Notes under the pieces: generated by a model
What the model saw: the letters and a program-made list of their open reading frames with translations, nothing else
Databases searched by the model: none
What the model was told of the DNA's origin: nothing
Source: Engraulis encrasicolus
Lineage: Eukaryota; Chordata; Actinopteri; Clupeiformes; Engraulidae
DNA length: 64,000 nt
Assembly (NCBI RefSeq): GCF_034702125.1
Contig: NC_085872.1
Coordinates: 34,612,088-34,676,087 of the forward strand
Direction of reading: 5' to 3'
Shown here: positions 32,820 to 61,633 of the stretch, piece after piece
Layout of the letters: each line of letters opens with the position of its first letter
How positions within the stretch are numbered: the first letter of the stretch is position 1
Program-made: the position numbers and the translations under genes

Positions 32820-33121
32820 GGTGGGGTTCACCTATCTCCAGAGTTCTGTGGAAAACACGGGCGCGCGCTCATCCTAGCTTGTCAGGAGAGATAATTGACA
32901 AGGAAGTCGTCGAATAATCTGCTGCTGTAGGCGGGATGAATATCCTGCCTCGCTGTTCCTACGCTCGCTCTGTCTCTGCCGCTGCTTTTTTTTTTGCTAC
33001 ACTCTCCAGTCTCCCCGGTGGCGTGTTGTGTCACGAGAAGTGAACGTCCATATCTGCGTTCGTTCACAGACGTGCAGGATAGTTCCTGAAACGAGAGTGA
33101 GTCGACGAAACAGAAACGTTG
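32820..33121 (+). promoter_or_regulatory. elavl1 first (non-coding) exon and CpG-rich start region
   Basis: GC- and CpG-rich block ending in a strong 5' splice site (GTAAGG at 33122-33127), about 3.9 kb before the coding exon 2. Mammalian ELAVL1 also has an untranslated first exon. The transcription start is not determinable; limits are approximate. Confidence 0.55.
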
Positions 33122-36100
33122 GTAAGGCAAAAATATGTGCAGTTGCTGGTTTAATATCTACGTACTTTTTGAATCATGGTGCAGCAGAGTGGCCTCCATG
33201 CGACTAGCGTGGGGTGGAAGGCCTAGTGCTAACCTACAGGCCTACGGATGCTTGGTTCATGAACGGAAGAAAATGTTGCTAGCTAGCTGTAACAAAACAG
33301 CATAACCTGTATTTAGGGCGGAAATTGTTTGTTCGAAGCACGTGCGATTTGATTACATGACACGACCGACTGGGAACATGTTTACGCTAACTACGGCAAG
33401 TTGTGATTATGAAGGTATTTACCGGAAGACGACAGCTAATTTAGCTAGCTAGCTGGCCCGCTAGACGCAGGCCTGTCTTCACGCCCCCTTTTTCATGCCA
33501 GCATTTCAAACGACACGCCGAGCAATAGCTTCGTTGTCTGGAGAAGGAGCTCTAGTTCTACAGCTACTGGATAGTAACGTTTATGGCTCAATCGTCTCTT
33601 TTAATTCGCGTTACTAGTAGCGGCGGAAGCTATACGCCAATTAAACAATGATCGAGCGAGTTGTTTATTTCTATCTATAAAAATAGAGTAGCCGTCGACA
33701 AGTCAATGTTGCGTTAGTAGATTTGCTTCTGCCTGGTAATTTGAGGAGGAAGCTAACTTTAGGTAAATGGAACATTCTCCTGGTGCCCCAATTATTATGC
33801 TTTGACCAGTCAGAGATTTTAATTGTGCGTTTCCGTCAGTTTTTTTATGCGTATTTGGAAAGCTATTGGGCGAAGAGGCCCACCAAATCAGCTGATGGGC
33901 CTCGCCAGCCAGGTAGCCTGCTCGGCGCCTTTGCAGTGTCTAGTTCATTTTAGAAGTCCAAGGCCAAGCATCAAATTGTGTAAAACTGGAAGACATAGTT
34001 AGATGTGCCCAGGTGGTAGCCATGCTGTTATATCCGTTTTTAATATACCATGGATTAGGATTTCCCACATTATTGGTTTTGGTACATTTATTGTCATCGC
34101 CCTTGGTTAATACACCCTTAACATAAAGCACATAGCAAGTATTATTATATTTAATTATAGAAGAAAATGATGGTAGATTACCCTTTACTAAAACCTGCAT
34201 ATTTAGAATTTGGACAATTAAGAAGATTTATCTTAAATCACTGTCATCACAGAAGACTATTGGCCACTGTTGCTGGAGTTTCCCCATTCTGGTATCAGAT
34301 GGTGTTAACTGGTTGTGAGGAAGTCTCTGTGTTCAGGCACAATACAAATGTCATTAAGATTAAGGTATTAGCACGTTCTGAGAAATCTGTCTCAATATAA
34401 CCATTTCCTTATTCATGGTTATTTTTGTTTCCTCCCTGAGACTTAAATTTCCCCAGATATTGACCGCAGACGAAGGGCTGTTCTTTAAGGGTCATTGGAA
34501 ATTTAGCATGCTTTTAGTCTCATCTGACAAGAAACTTGACAGAGAAAGTGCCCTTTGGATGCCATGTATAGTTGTGGGAACCAGAAACTAGGGGGAATCA
34601 GTCATCAGGTTTTCCCCCCCACAGAGAAATGAATCAAAGTGAGGTGTTAAAAATACACGCTGAAGTACACTGGACCAGACACACAGGCTTATAGCTGTTA
34701 TGTTCTTTCCACAGGTCACAGAAGGCGGCGCGTCGTCACCTCACTGTGCTTTTTTTGTTTGTTTTTTATTTCAATTGTTTTCCCTCCTAATTTTGACACC
34801 CACCCCTGAAAACACCTGTCTTTGCCCTCCCCACTGTTCACATCCTCAATCCTCTCCCACTCCCACCCCCCGCCTTTTTTTTGCCAGCGTGTATTTTTAT
34901 TACCTTATTTTGTTTTTTGGTACCTTCAGATTCGGGATCTGTGAAGTCTCTTCATGGCAGTCAGAAGGGGACACATTAGATACTTAAAAGTGAGTAGCAA
35001 TGTGTATCTCAAGATCAACCATTTAGTCCTTCTTTTAGCAGGTCTTGTGATGTTTCCCCCTGGGGGACGATAAAGTTTACCTTGACCTTGATGTAGTAAA
35101 GCTCATATACGATAATGGTAGTTCTAGGAAAGTTGCAAGGCTAGAGGACTTGCCTACTTGTAATGTCATCACTGCTTTCACAAAGCAGATCTGCTGCCGT
35201 TATTCCACATTTGTGTAGATGTAGTAGTTGTAGCACCCCAATTCCCCAAACCCCACCAAAAGCTCTTATTTAAGGACGCCTTTCAGTTCTGTCCTTAATG
35301 CTTTGTGTGACTTATGTAAATAGTAAGATACAGGACCAGAAAACCTCATTGGTTTTCTGAAGGATCATTTGTCCATTTCCCCATCAACACCCCCCACCCC
35401 CCCTTCATGAGTGGGAATTTGTACAATAAGGACAGTGTTTGTTCACATCCCGAGAGTTCACTTCCTACACCACGGAAATGCACAATAAGACTTTCTTCCT
35501 GCTGCTGAATTGGACATTGTCAGATCCTTGCACGGCTCATTCGTCCCTCCAACATTCCCTCTTGCTCGCTGTAGCTGTTCAAAGACAAAATGTGTCTTGT
35601 GCCCTGTTGGGAATATTTGCGTGCTGATTTTGTCATATGTGGAATTCACCATTGATTTAAACATATTTACTAGTGAGTAATGCCACCTATAAGCTGGTAC
35701 CAGTTTTCTTTTTAGAATTTAAAAAAAGCTGATTTTTTTCCTTTTCTTGTAGCCAGGGAGTAAGAGTTAAATGGGGTTTCCTATTCACATGTACCATCAA
35801 AACATGGACAAGTTCACACAGACATAGTGTCAAATGGGGCATCACGGGATGATTGGAGGGCCGAATGTGATTGTAGAATGAATGCCTGCTTCACTGGGTT
35901 TCCTGAGGTATATGAAGCTTTAGCTGGAGCTGCCTCACAGTAAATCCTTCTCTTCTATCTCTGCTTTGAATGTAAGAGTTGAGAGTGTATTGGTCCCATG
36001 TGCAATAATGAGTCGGCCTTTGCTCATTGTGTGGCTGAGATGTTGAATGTTGGATATGGCTGCTGGACTGTCAGGATGGATCCTGTAACCATAGTTGGAT

Positions 36101-37011
36101 TGTCTCCAAGTATTGATAGACATCAGACCACCAAACAAATGGCCTGGGAGTGTTGTGGTCTACATTCGTGAAAACGTAACTAAGAAGCAATAGGTGCTTG
36201 TGCCTTGCCACTTTTTTGCTTTCTTTTCTATAAAAAAAAAATCAAGGACAGACATGTGATGGCATGTTTTCCAACTCCCCCATAATTTCCTCTGAATGCA
36301 AATGGTCCTTGTTACTCTGACTGTGTCCTCCTCCTTATCTTTGTCTGGATAGGCAAGCATTTTAGCCCTGTCTTCTAGTGATCATGTGATGCTAATGCAG
36401 TTGGTGTATGTACTCCAGAGACCCATGATGACCTCTGCCAATGACGGCAGAAGTACTTGAAAATGAATATTGAATTGGTGGAAGTGGCAGAATTTTTCAA
36501 TGATCGTCTGGACTCCTCTTTCGAACGGCATTGGATTGTGCTTTTGTTTGGAAAGTTTATGTAATTTCTAGTTGCAATTAGCCAAACCGGTCTGCAGAGC
36601 TAAGAAATGTCTGAATCCTTCAACTAAGTTGCGTTGAGCTGGCCAACCTGACGCGCACCTTGACTTTCCCTGACGTTTAATCTTTCCTTGCTGTGAAGTT
36701 GTCTAGAGACACTACAGAGATTTTGGGGAGATAAACTGTTTGACAACTGTGTAGACACTATTGACTTCATGGCAAGAACAGCAAACCTAATCACTATTGC
36801 ATGCTTGTCCAATCCTACCAGCGTGGACATGAAGAAACCATTTTCTGAGAGTGATTTGTAGTATTCGCTGGTCACCAAGATGACGTCATATGACATTGAT
36901 TCACAATGAAATCCTGGTGGTGGTGGGCGTGGTGGCGATGTGTGTGTGTATATAAGTTAATCCAGGTCTAACCCCGTCTCCCCCCCCCCCTCCTCCCTGG
37001 CCCGTCCGTAG
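33122..37011 (+). other. elavl1 intron 1
   Basis: About 3.9 kb between the non-coding exon 1 and coding exon 2. T-rich stretches; no exon or clear transposon recognised. Confidence 0.55.
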
Positions 37012-39978
<2,967 letters not shown>

Positions 39979-40526
39979 ACAAAAACGGCCAGCCCCACCC
40001 CCCTCCCTCCCTCCCTCCCCACCGATGAAGGAGCGATATCTCAGTTTTTCAGCCTAAAAGATTGGCACTGTTAAACTGCTAATGATTTTTTTTTCTTTTC
40101 TTTTTTTAGTGTGTGTGTAATCCACTCCGTACATATTCAAGTTTGACAATATTCCTAAAAGTTCAATGGAAAGTAGACACGTTTCGACCGGTCAGATGAT
40201 GTGACAAATGTTTTTAACTGTTCTGCATCTCCGAAATTATTGTAGACCAACTCCGTAGTTCACAAAACAAACATGTAAGTGTTAGTCTGATAATATATCA
40301 CAATGTGCCATATTTTGTGGACTACAAACGTAGGGCATGCTGTGGAAGGCATGCTGTGTTTTAAGACTCTTAGCCAGTGTCCACAGCACCGTGGCAATTT
40401 TATTGTGAGTCCAAGATAGTTTGGAAAAAAAACAAGATGCCTTATTCTTGCGATTTTACTCCCCCGCCCCACCTCCACCCCTCCTCTGCCTGTTGCCTCT
40501 CCACAGCACTTCTTCACAGAGGTTAT

Positions 40527-40731
40527 ACTAAGAAGCTGGTCCAGGAGTAAACCAGATTAAGTTAAGAGGTAAATCATCTAATAGAAGAGCCAAAAGTCCT
40601 CATTTGTCATCTAATAGAAGAGCCTGTAGTCTTCATTTTTTTTAAGTAAATGAGGACTCCGGGCTCTTCTATTAAATGATTTACCTCTTAACTTAACCTG
40701 GCTTACTCCTGTACCAGCTTCTTGGTGTAGG
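40527..40731. repeat. Long foldback (inverted repeat, about 80-bp arms) in the elavl1 3' UTR
   Basis: Arm 40527-40606 is nearly the reverse complement of 40645-40731; both contain AAGAAGCTGGT, GGAGTAA, TTAAGTTAAGAGG and TAATAGAAGAGCC on the respective strands. The spacer holds a third partial copy (TCTAATAGAAGAGCC). It probably derives from a foldback MITE. Transcribed, it would form a long near-perfect RNA hairpin. Confidence 0.9.
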
Positions 40732-41811
40732 CCCCCTGATGAAGAGGATGTGCTGTTGGTCTGAGGGAGGCAGGCAGCGAGTAGGGCCCCTTATCCCCGA
40801 TAATGTCAGCATCAGCGTTTTTAAGTGTAGCTTTTTGAAATTTCAGCAATTTTAAAAAGAGCTTAAAGTAGAAGAACTGCATGGTCAACACGAGGGGGTA
40901 TAGTGTGTACTATTGTATATTTCTTGAGTGATGGGGATTATGAAAGGGACCCTGAGAAAAGACACTAAGTAAAGAAGGACCAAAGAAATCGATTGAAGGT
41001 GTCATTTCCCTCTCACAGAGAAAAAAAAACAAGTGAGGCATGAAAGCAGATCCTTCCTAAAAACTTATTGGAATATCTGGATACAAGGTACTAAATAATA
41101 TCTGTTAAAATATGTTCTGTTGTGAAATGTTTGCTTTTTGTCTGATTTTAGGTTTATTTCATTTATATGCCAGAGGGGAAGTCGATGTAGTTTCTTCTTT
41201 TTCCGTTTTTAATTGAAATTATGAAATGTGGAAAAGACTGTTTCATTTTTTTTCTTATTTTCTCTACTAATCCCTCACTCACTTAGCGACTGCCTTGTCA
41301 GTTTAATGATCCCACCTCCCCCTTTTTTGTTTGCTTTTGTGGTTTTCCTTTGTTTTGATTGTTTCTCTTGGCATTTGCTATCATTAAATTTCATTTTGTT
41401 TTGGTGAAATTTTTGTTTTCGTTTCCTTTTTTTAAAACGTCTTTGATTTAATCTATCCCAGTTTTTGTCAGTGTAGGTCGAACAGAGATGGAGTGCTTGG
41501 AACAGATTTTCTTTTTTTTGAGGCGTTCAGACTGCGGCCTAGACTAGTTTGGTTTACTGTTCAGCGTGAGGTTATACTTGATACTTGCTGGTGAACCAAA
41601 TGGATTTTGGGTTTTATGTTAAACCAGCGCAGCAGCAGTGGGTATGATTTTATGGGCCCTTGAATGTTACAGGACAAGAACCTCCTCGTGGGAACCCTTT
41701 TATCACGCTTCTTCCTGGCGTGCTTGAAGTGGTCTCAGTTAGCGCTCTGTTAAACTTTGCTTGCCTGTTTTTATCTCTTACTATATGTACAAATCTACCC
41801 TGACTTTCTTA

Positions 41812-41817
41812 AATAAA
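41812..41817 (+). terminator. Likely elavl1 poly(A) signal
   Basis: AATAAA followed by a T-rich stretch and then by sequence with no gene character, about 1.83 kb after the stop. Confidence 0.6.
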
Positions 41818-41830
41818 CTTTTTTGGGCCT

Positions 41831-43176
41831 AAAACTGAGGGTGTTGCTTAGTGAGTACGTTGGGGGGAATACTTTGGTATTGTGTTCTATAGAGAGGTTG
41901 GAGTGGTCTCCTCCAAGGTGGCTTTATAGCATTTTTAATATCTAGGAGAGGACACTGAACAGTTTACGTTACTGTATACAAGGGAACATGGTGGCCTTTT
42001 TAAACACAGAAGACCTTTTTCAGGCAAGTTCTTTTTTGTCAAGTTTGGTTACCTTGTACTAGAATTCTTGTGGTGAAACCTGGGTCTATTCCTTATTTTT
42101 TTGGTAACATTTAAGCCATGGATGGAAATGCCCAAATATTAATGGTTCTGGTCAAGCAGATTGGAAGTGGTATAATTCTTGGGTGCTGCCATATTCACCC
42201 ACGGTATGGTAGAAGTATTTATTATTGGAAAGGGGTACCCCAGATGTGCTGAGATGGTGCCCTTTGTGGAGAGAATCCTCCCCTAACCCCCCTCTCCTCA
42301 GACATTATTTCTGTCTGTCAAGAATATAGTGCTGCTTCTGCCAAGTAAGCAGAAAACCAAGGTTTGTACAGATTTGATTACCTTGTATTTGTTTTGTCTT
42401 GAAGTTTGCATTGGGAGAGTACTGTTGTAATCAGCTTGATTTTTACACTCAGACACCATGAGGTGAAACGCAGCGGTGCGCTGCACGCCTTTTCCTGCTC
42501 CGAGGTCTTAACAGCGCCCTCTGGTGGTCAGATGGACAGCATCCACACTTCGATCTTAGCCTCAATGTTCAAGTTGTTTCCTCAAACCTGTTTACCACCT
42601 CATTTAAGTTCACATGTGAAATCATGCCTTTTTAAATGTCATCTGTCATTGTGTAATAGTGATAACGAATACAATTTAAACCATTCTGTAAGCCCTTATT
42701 TTATGTAAAACAAAGGAGAAGGATTGTGGAGACGAACCTCAACAGTTAAACAGGAAGACGCACAACTTATTTATTTCACCCATTGTGTGTGAGTGTGTGT
42801 GTGGTTTTACTTGTTTGTATCTGCTCTTCTTTTCATTTACTTCACTGTTGAATTATTTGAAGTCTGTTTTTGCATCTGTAGTATAAGATATCTGTGGAGA
42901 GGTATTGTCTGATGGATTTGTTTAAATAAAAAGTTGGCGTGAGGAGTGTCCTACTCCTGGTCAGGATTGAAATGACTTGATTTGGTTTGTCTTTACTTTT
43001 GTTAGCTGCATAGTTGGAAGGAGTCTTTTTTTGGTTCTGAATTAATTGAACAGTGTTCAGTGGAACAGTGGACCCATCTCCGCAAATCTGAACTTAAGGC
43101 CTCAGTACCAAAAAGATGTTCCAGGCTACCTTGTTCCATGGCTGAACTCTAATGAAGTGTACATTTCATCCAGTTT
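41831..43176. other. Intergenic region after elavl1
   Basis: May include an extended elavl1 3' UTR up to the AATAAA at 42925-42930. No coding signal. Confidence 0.45.
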
Positions 43177-44219
43177 CAGGGGTGGGGAAACTTAGTCATT
43201 TTAGGGGCCACTTCAGTCCTCCAATGGCTGTACTATGAACACAAACCAAGATTTCCACTTCACTTTAGACCCTACTGAAGGCAGCCACCTTTAATAACTT
43301 CATTGTAAGCAAATATAATTTCTATGATTCCTTTACAAAATATGTCATATTTCATGTGAAACTGCTAACACTGAAATTATATCAGGAGCCGGCTCAAATG
43401 GCCTCAAGGGCTGTAAACGCCTCTCGAGACACTGGGTGCTTTCCAATATGCAAACTCGAGTCCTCCACTTGTGCTTGTGGCCTTTCTCCTGTACCAGCTG
43501 TCAGCTTAGCCACAGCAACTTTTGGGAGACTGTTTTTTAATTCACCATCCCACTTCCAAGATATTGTATTAATTTTCTGTCGTCAGTGACATCATCATGA
43601 GGTCACAAACAGGCAAGGGAGGACGGAAGTCCGCAGATTGGAATCCACACATAGGCCGTGTCTCAAATGCCGCACTTGTGCACTTCGCGCACTGTTTTTC
43701 AGTGCCTAGGGCGCTCACGCTGAAAATTTCAGTTGAGCCAGTGCACTGAAAGTGCCAGGATGATCCCCTAACAATGGCGGAAAAATGCAGTGCTTGAATG
43801 ATGGACACTGCACGCACTAAACGGCGGCCATGTTGACAATGACACGGAGGAAATGTGGCATTCGGTTCAGTAGAAGAGTTTGGTCAACAGTCTCCTAATT
43901 TTGTAAGTAATGTTGATGGGACACCAACCTTTTCATGCCAATCAAAGTATTGTATATGTGATTGTTGTCCTTTGGGGTGAAGGACATGGAAATACAAGCA
44001 CCAGACGCTGTGCATTGTAAACAGTAGCCAACTCATATTTTGGCGAGCTAATGCCATGCTCAGCCGTCACTTCCAGCGAGGACACAGTGCATAGTGCTCA
44101 AATTTTTCCACGACACTATGCACTAAAGACCTCAGTGCACTGTGTGCACTGTGCACTGACTGTCAGTGCACTGACAAAAGTGCGTCATTTGAGACATAGC
44201 CATAGTTTCCCCACCCCTG
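43177..44219. mobile_element. hAT-like element hosting a second MITE
   Basis: CAGGGGTGGGGAAACT at the left end and AGTTTCCCCACCCCTG at the right end are inverted repeats. No matching 8-bp flank was found. The element 43654-44201 sits 18 bp from its right end. Confidence 0.65.
43654..44201. mobile_element. Nested MITE (GTGTCTCAAATG ends)
   Basis: Left end GGCCGTGTCTCAAATGCCGC and right end CATTTGAGACATAGCC are inverted repeats, flanked by ATA on both sides. The interior has many TGCACT/AGTGCA words. A partial relative lies at about 32475-32565. Confidence 0.7.
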
Positions 44220-44561
44220 CTTTAGGTGATGGCCACAGCACAGGAATGGCTAGTGTAGCCCAGGATGGGCAAACGCAGGCCCAGGGGCCACATGCGACCA
44301 CGAAGAGCATTCAAGGCATTCTTTTGAATTCAATGGGATGCTGTCACCAAACATTCTTAAAATGTCCACCCAAAGGGGCTCTTGCGAATTTGACATTAAG
44401 CAAGGCTACTGTATTCATCTAAATACGTTTCATTACAATGATTGTAATGGAAATGGTCAAAAAGTTGTGTCGGCATACATTATTTATTACTGACACAATT
44501 AGCCTGTGCCATTTGACCCTTTGGTCAATATTGTAAACCCAATGCAGCCCTTGGGCCAACA

Positions 44562-45735
44562 TACAGTGCACAGCAATAATGAGTGTAAGTGTAATACATC
44601 TTTTGAGCTTACAGCAGAAAAGTAAGGTCAATAGTATAACTTAAATGACATATTTGTCCATCTTTGTGAAATTGTGCTGGTGCAAAAGTGAGTACACCCC
44701 TATATTAAACTCCCATATGGTGTCTGAGAAGGGGCTGTGTTGGCCCGAAATGACTCGAAATTGAAAGCGAGGTCATCGGTGTGCCTTACATTGAACTTTT
44801 ACATTTTGAGTCTGCACTGGCTAAAATGAATGTGTGTGGAATTTGAATGAAATCCTAAAGAGAGTATCATGATCTGCTTCAGTAGTCACAGTACATGTTG
44901 ACAAGCATGTCTCTTTTGGTGAAATTCTGCTTCCTACTGTTGATGGCATCCACACAGCCACAAGCCGTGCCTCTCCCACTACCATACTTGACTTTAAGCA
45001 TGGGGCACTTTTCTTTGTACAAATCACTTTTCACCACCACACATGCTTGACACCATCTAAAGCAAATTAGTTTATCTTGGTGTCATTAGATCACAGGACA
45101 TGATTCCAGTAACACATATCCTTAGTTTGTTTGACTGTGATGAGACCATGATCAACAAATTTGAATTAGATTGTGTCAAGCGTGTGTGGTGGTAAAATTG
45201 ATTTGTACAAAGAAAAGTGCCCCATGATTAAAGTCAACCATGGTGGTGGGACTGAAATGGTTTGGACCTGTATGTATGCCATCAACAGTATGAAGCTGCA
45301 TTTCACCAAAAGCAACATGCTTCTCAAAATGTACCGTGACTACTGAAGCAGATCATGATATTCTCTACAGGATTTCATTCAAATCTCACACACATCTTGT
45401 TTACTCAGGTGCACACTGAAAATGTAAAAGTTCAATGTAAGGCAAGGATGAAATGCACACCGATGACCTCCCTTTTAATCCCTTTCATTTCGAGACTTTC
45501 GGGCCAACACGGACCCTTCTCAGACACTCTCTCTGAGTTTAACATAGGAGTGTTCTCATTTTTGCACCAGCACCATTTTATAAAAACGGACAAATACTTT
45601 TCTGTCGTAAGCACAAAAAGATGTTGTATAATACTTAGTCCATGAGCGTTTGGGAATAGCTTGTGTGTTTATTAAGATATTGTTCAAAATGTTACTTTTC
45701 AACATGGAGTGTACTCATTATTCCTGTACACTGTA
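44562..45735. mobile_element. Palindromic Tc1/mariner-derived foldback element
   Basis: Outer ends TACAGTGCACAGCAATAATG and CATTATTCCTGTACACTGTA are inverted repeats with TA at both termini. The arms (about 44562-45040 and 45205-45735) are reverse complements over most of their length. Around 45165-45290 the plus strand retains broken transposase wording (AKKSAP..., then HGGG.. and GLDLY-like codons) resembling the Tc1 KHGGGSVMVWGCF block. Its mirror lies near 44880-45030. No intact ORF. Confidence 0.75.
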
Positions 45736-45809
45736 ATTGCCAACCCCTGGTGTAGCCTGTGCACAGCTCTAATGATGCATCTGGGCCTACTCCAATATAA
45801 GGATGTAAG

Positions 45810-45969
45810 CAGGGCCTTAAATTAACCTTTAATAACACCAGCCAAAATGGCTGGCATATTTTAATCTAACTAGCTAAACACACACTTACTAATGGCTGAA
45901 AGTGGCTAGTATAAAGTTGGTCAAACTGATATTTCACCAGCATTTGGCTGGTGTTAAGTTAGAGCCCTG
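45810..45969. mobile_element. Short hAT-like MITE with perfect 8-bp target duplication
   Basis: Ends CAGGGCCTTAAATTAA and TTAGAGCCCTG. GATGTAAG occurs at 45802-45809 and 45970-45977. CCAGCCAAAATGGCTGG lies inside. Confidence 0.85.
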
Positions 45970-46771
45970 GATGTAAGCCTAAGCCTACTTGGAGGACCAA
46001 TACAGTGAGTGCAGCCAGTTGTCTTTGCCCTTGTTATGTAACCAAGACAACGTGCACCGGTGAAGGCAGGAAATGGAAGCAACAAGCAAAGACAACACCA
46101 ACACCGCTTCAGTTTATAGCTCACCTTTATATTACCTGTGAATATGTTATCAAAACCACCACCTCCAAAATGGCATGGATACCACGCCTTGTACATAAAA
46201 CATATTCTCATGAATCATACTGAGAGTGACAAACTTGTTTTCAGTTTCATTACAAAAAGCAAAGTGCAAGTATGCAACATCTGATGTGTGAAAAAAGGTA
46301 GGCCTAATTGAGCTGTGATTCACTGATGACTGTTAACAATGTGGATGCTAAGACAGTAATTACTAAAATGAACTACCACAAAACCTTTCCGAGCACTTTC
46401 ACTTCGACATGTCTCTGGTTCTTATACTCTGGATCAATACGATGAATGTTACAGAAGGGAACAACATGGACTCTACTTAGAATCTTCAAACACATCAGAT
46501 ATCAAGCTGTGCACAATGAAGTGAGTTGATATTGATTTGGTAAGGCATTTCTCAATGTGAGCTATCTCTGCGTCCTTGTAGAAAAAAAGCCTAAACAAAG
46601 CAAACATGACAAAAGGTTATTACTGTAGAGGAAACATTCAACATGATAACAAAAAAAGAAACACATAGAAAAAAAGAAAAAGAATAATTTCTTCATGGCA
46701 CAGTTCTATGAAGAAAAAATTCACAAGGTTTCTGTAGACTCAAGGCAGCCGCTCGGGTGATGTGCAGGATT

Positions 46772-59741
<12,970 letters not shown>

Positions 59742-60467
59742 CTCCCCGAGTCTTAGCAGGAGCTCAGGGATTTGCAGAAGTCATGAACCTGTAAGTCAGG
59801 TGACTTTTTCAGAATGGAGAGGTGTGGTTGGGTTTAATGGCCTTTTGTGAATGGCTGGCTGGGCCATGTGAGTCCGGGGAGGTTTGCCATGTGAGTCCGA
59901 CGATGAGGACAAAGAGAGAGTTGAAGAAGCGCAAAGCTCAATGCATTCACTCACTAGACTTAGAAGACCTCTCTGTGGAGCTCAAGACTGGTGCATGTCG
60001 ATGCATGTGCAGATACAGTTTTTACTTTTTGTAAAAGTGCCATTACTTTTTGCATGGCAGGTTGCATCAGGGATTTAAAAACTTGATGTCATATAACTTG
60101 CAGATTAAATCTCAGAATTGATTAATGTGCACAGTTAATTTGCACAGTTAAATCATGCAGGGGGTCTTCATAATTTTTGACAGCTGTCAGATGTGAAATT
60201 CAAAGATCCATGTGGAAACATTTACTTTGAACATGCTCATGTGACAACTTTAAAGGTCGTCCAATCAAGTCTATGGATGTCTATGGATCTATTATGTTAT
60301 GGCATACTGTAGCAAAACTTTGCCAAAGGAAATTACATTACACATTATTGGCATTGTGAGGAGCATAACTGCATACGTCATTACTTCACTACTTCACACC
60401 TATGCCTGTTCTGGTGAGGTGAGAGCAAATGTTGCAAACATGGCTCTGCATTTGTTTTGTTTGTTGT

Positions 60468-60606
60468 TTTGTGTTGGGGTGGGGTGGGGCAGGAAAGAGT
60501 GAAGAGCGGGACAGGAAATGAGTGGGAGAGAGAGCTGGGGGAGGATCCAATAATTACCTTGGGTCAGGAATCGAGTGCCCTACCCTTTGAGCCATGGCAG
60601 GGCCAG
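60468..60606 (-). mobile_element. tRNA-derived SINE (family A)
   Basis: Minus-strand GGCCCTGCCATGGCTCAAAG, then GATTCCTGACCC and a tail with CATTTCCTGTCCCGCTCTTC. Same family as 8334-8515. Confidence 0.6.
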
Positions 60607-61413
60607 GCCCTCCATTTGTAACTCTGACAAGAAAACATGTAGAAATACTGTACACACACTTCACAAATAAATAAATAAATAAATAAATAAATAAAACAAT
60701 CCACAGATGCCTCTCTTCCTTTCAGGTTTAGGTAAGAGCCAGGCAGATATATTGTGTTTTTCTAGCTGTAAGCATGTGTAATAGGGTGAAGGTGGTGGGC
60801 GAATAGAATGACTGACACTACACCCGGTCACACATGCTTCGAAGTGCAGCATGCACAACTTTCAGCATGCACATCAGTAGAGAAGTTGTAGGAAGCCCCT
60901 GTGCCTGCCCAAGCGGCAGTGCCTTCCACCAGTGTGAAGAAAGCACAACTTTCCTTTGCATTGCGTGTCTTGTCACTGAGTGGTCGTGTCCTGATCCCCC
61001 CCCCCCCCTGGGGCTGATGTGCTTGTGTTTGTCCCACCTCCTTAAACGTACACTGGTCTTACACAGATTTCACTCGGCTGGCTATTCACAGACAAAGGCC
61101 GTGCTCCTCCATCGCCTTAACGTCATGGACTTAATGGGATTGCTGATGGCAGGCACGCCCGCGTCACTCTTCTTGGAGTCGGGTGTCGTGTCTGTGTGGC
61201 GGATAGTCTTCATTGATTCCAGGGAAAGGAAGGACACAGCTCGTTTTCCTGGCAGAAAGAAGGGACAAGAGACCAGAACAGGGATTGAAAAAGTGTTTCT
61301 ATGGTGGATAAGTAAGGATTTGTAGGCACATACAATATCAGTGAAATACTACTGAAGCTGAACTGAATTACACTGATTTAATATCTTGTATTTTATCTAT
61401 GTACTTCATCAAG

Positions 61414-61633
61414 GGCAGTCATGGCCTAGTAGTTAGAGAGATGGGCTTAAGATCAAAAGGTTGCAGGTTCAAATCCCACCCTTCCACTCCCTGGCTGATG
61501 TGTCCTTGAGCAAGGCAAATAACCCCATACGGCTCCAGGGAACTGGAACCTGTAAACTCTGTAACCAATACTCTGTAAATAACTGTAGTCACTTTGGATA
61601 GAAGAGTCAGCTGTCAAGTGTACAGTAATGTAA
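61414..61633 (+). mobile_element. tRNA-derived SINE (family B)
   Basis: Box A-like TGGCCTAGTAGTTAG and box B GGTTCAAATCC, then a body ending in TGTAACCAATACTCTG, AAATAACTG and GTAATGTAAT. Copies on the opposite strand are at 25660-25852 and 51780-51964. Confidence 0.75.

Larger units (their letters stand above)
39979..41830 (+). other. elavl1 3' UTR
   Basis: No coding signal and many U-rich runs (40083-40107, 41235-41270, 41320-41440), as expected of a HuR 3' UTR, which HuR itself can bind. It contains the foldback at 40527-40731. AATAAA at 41812-41817 is the first good end signal; a later AATAAA at 42925-42930 could give a longer form. Confidence 0.65.

Noticed and set aside
60834..61325. 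163-codon plus-strand open frame upstream of the transporter
   Set aside because: No motif or composition typical of a protein, no splice support; probably chance.
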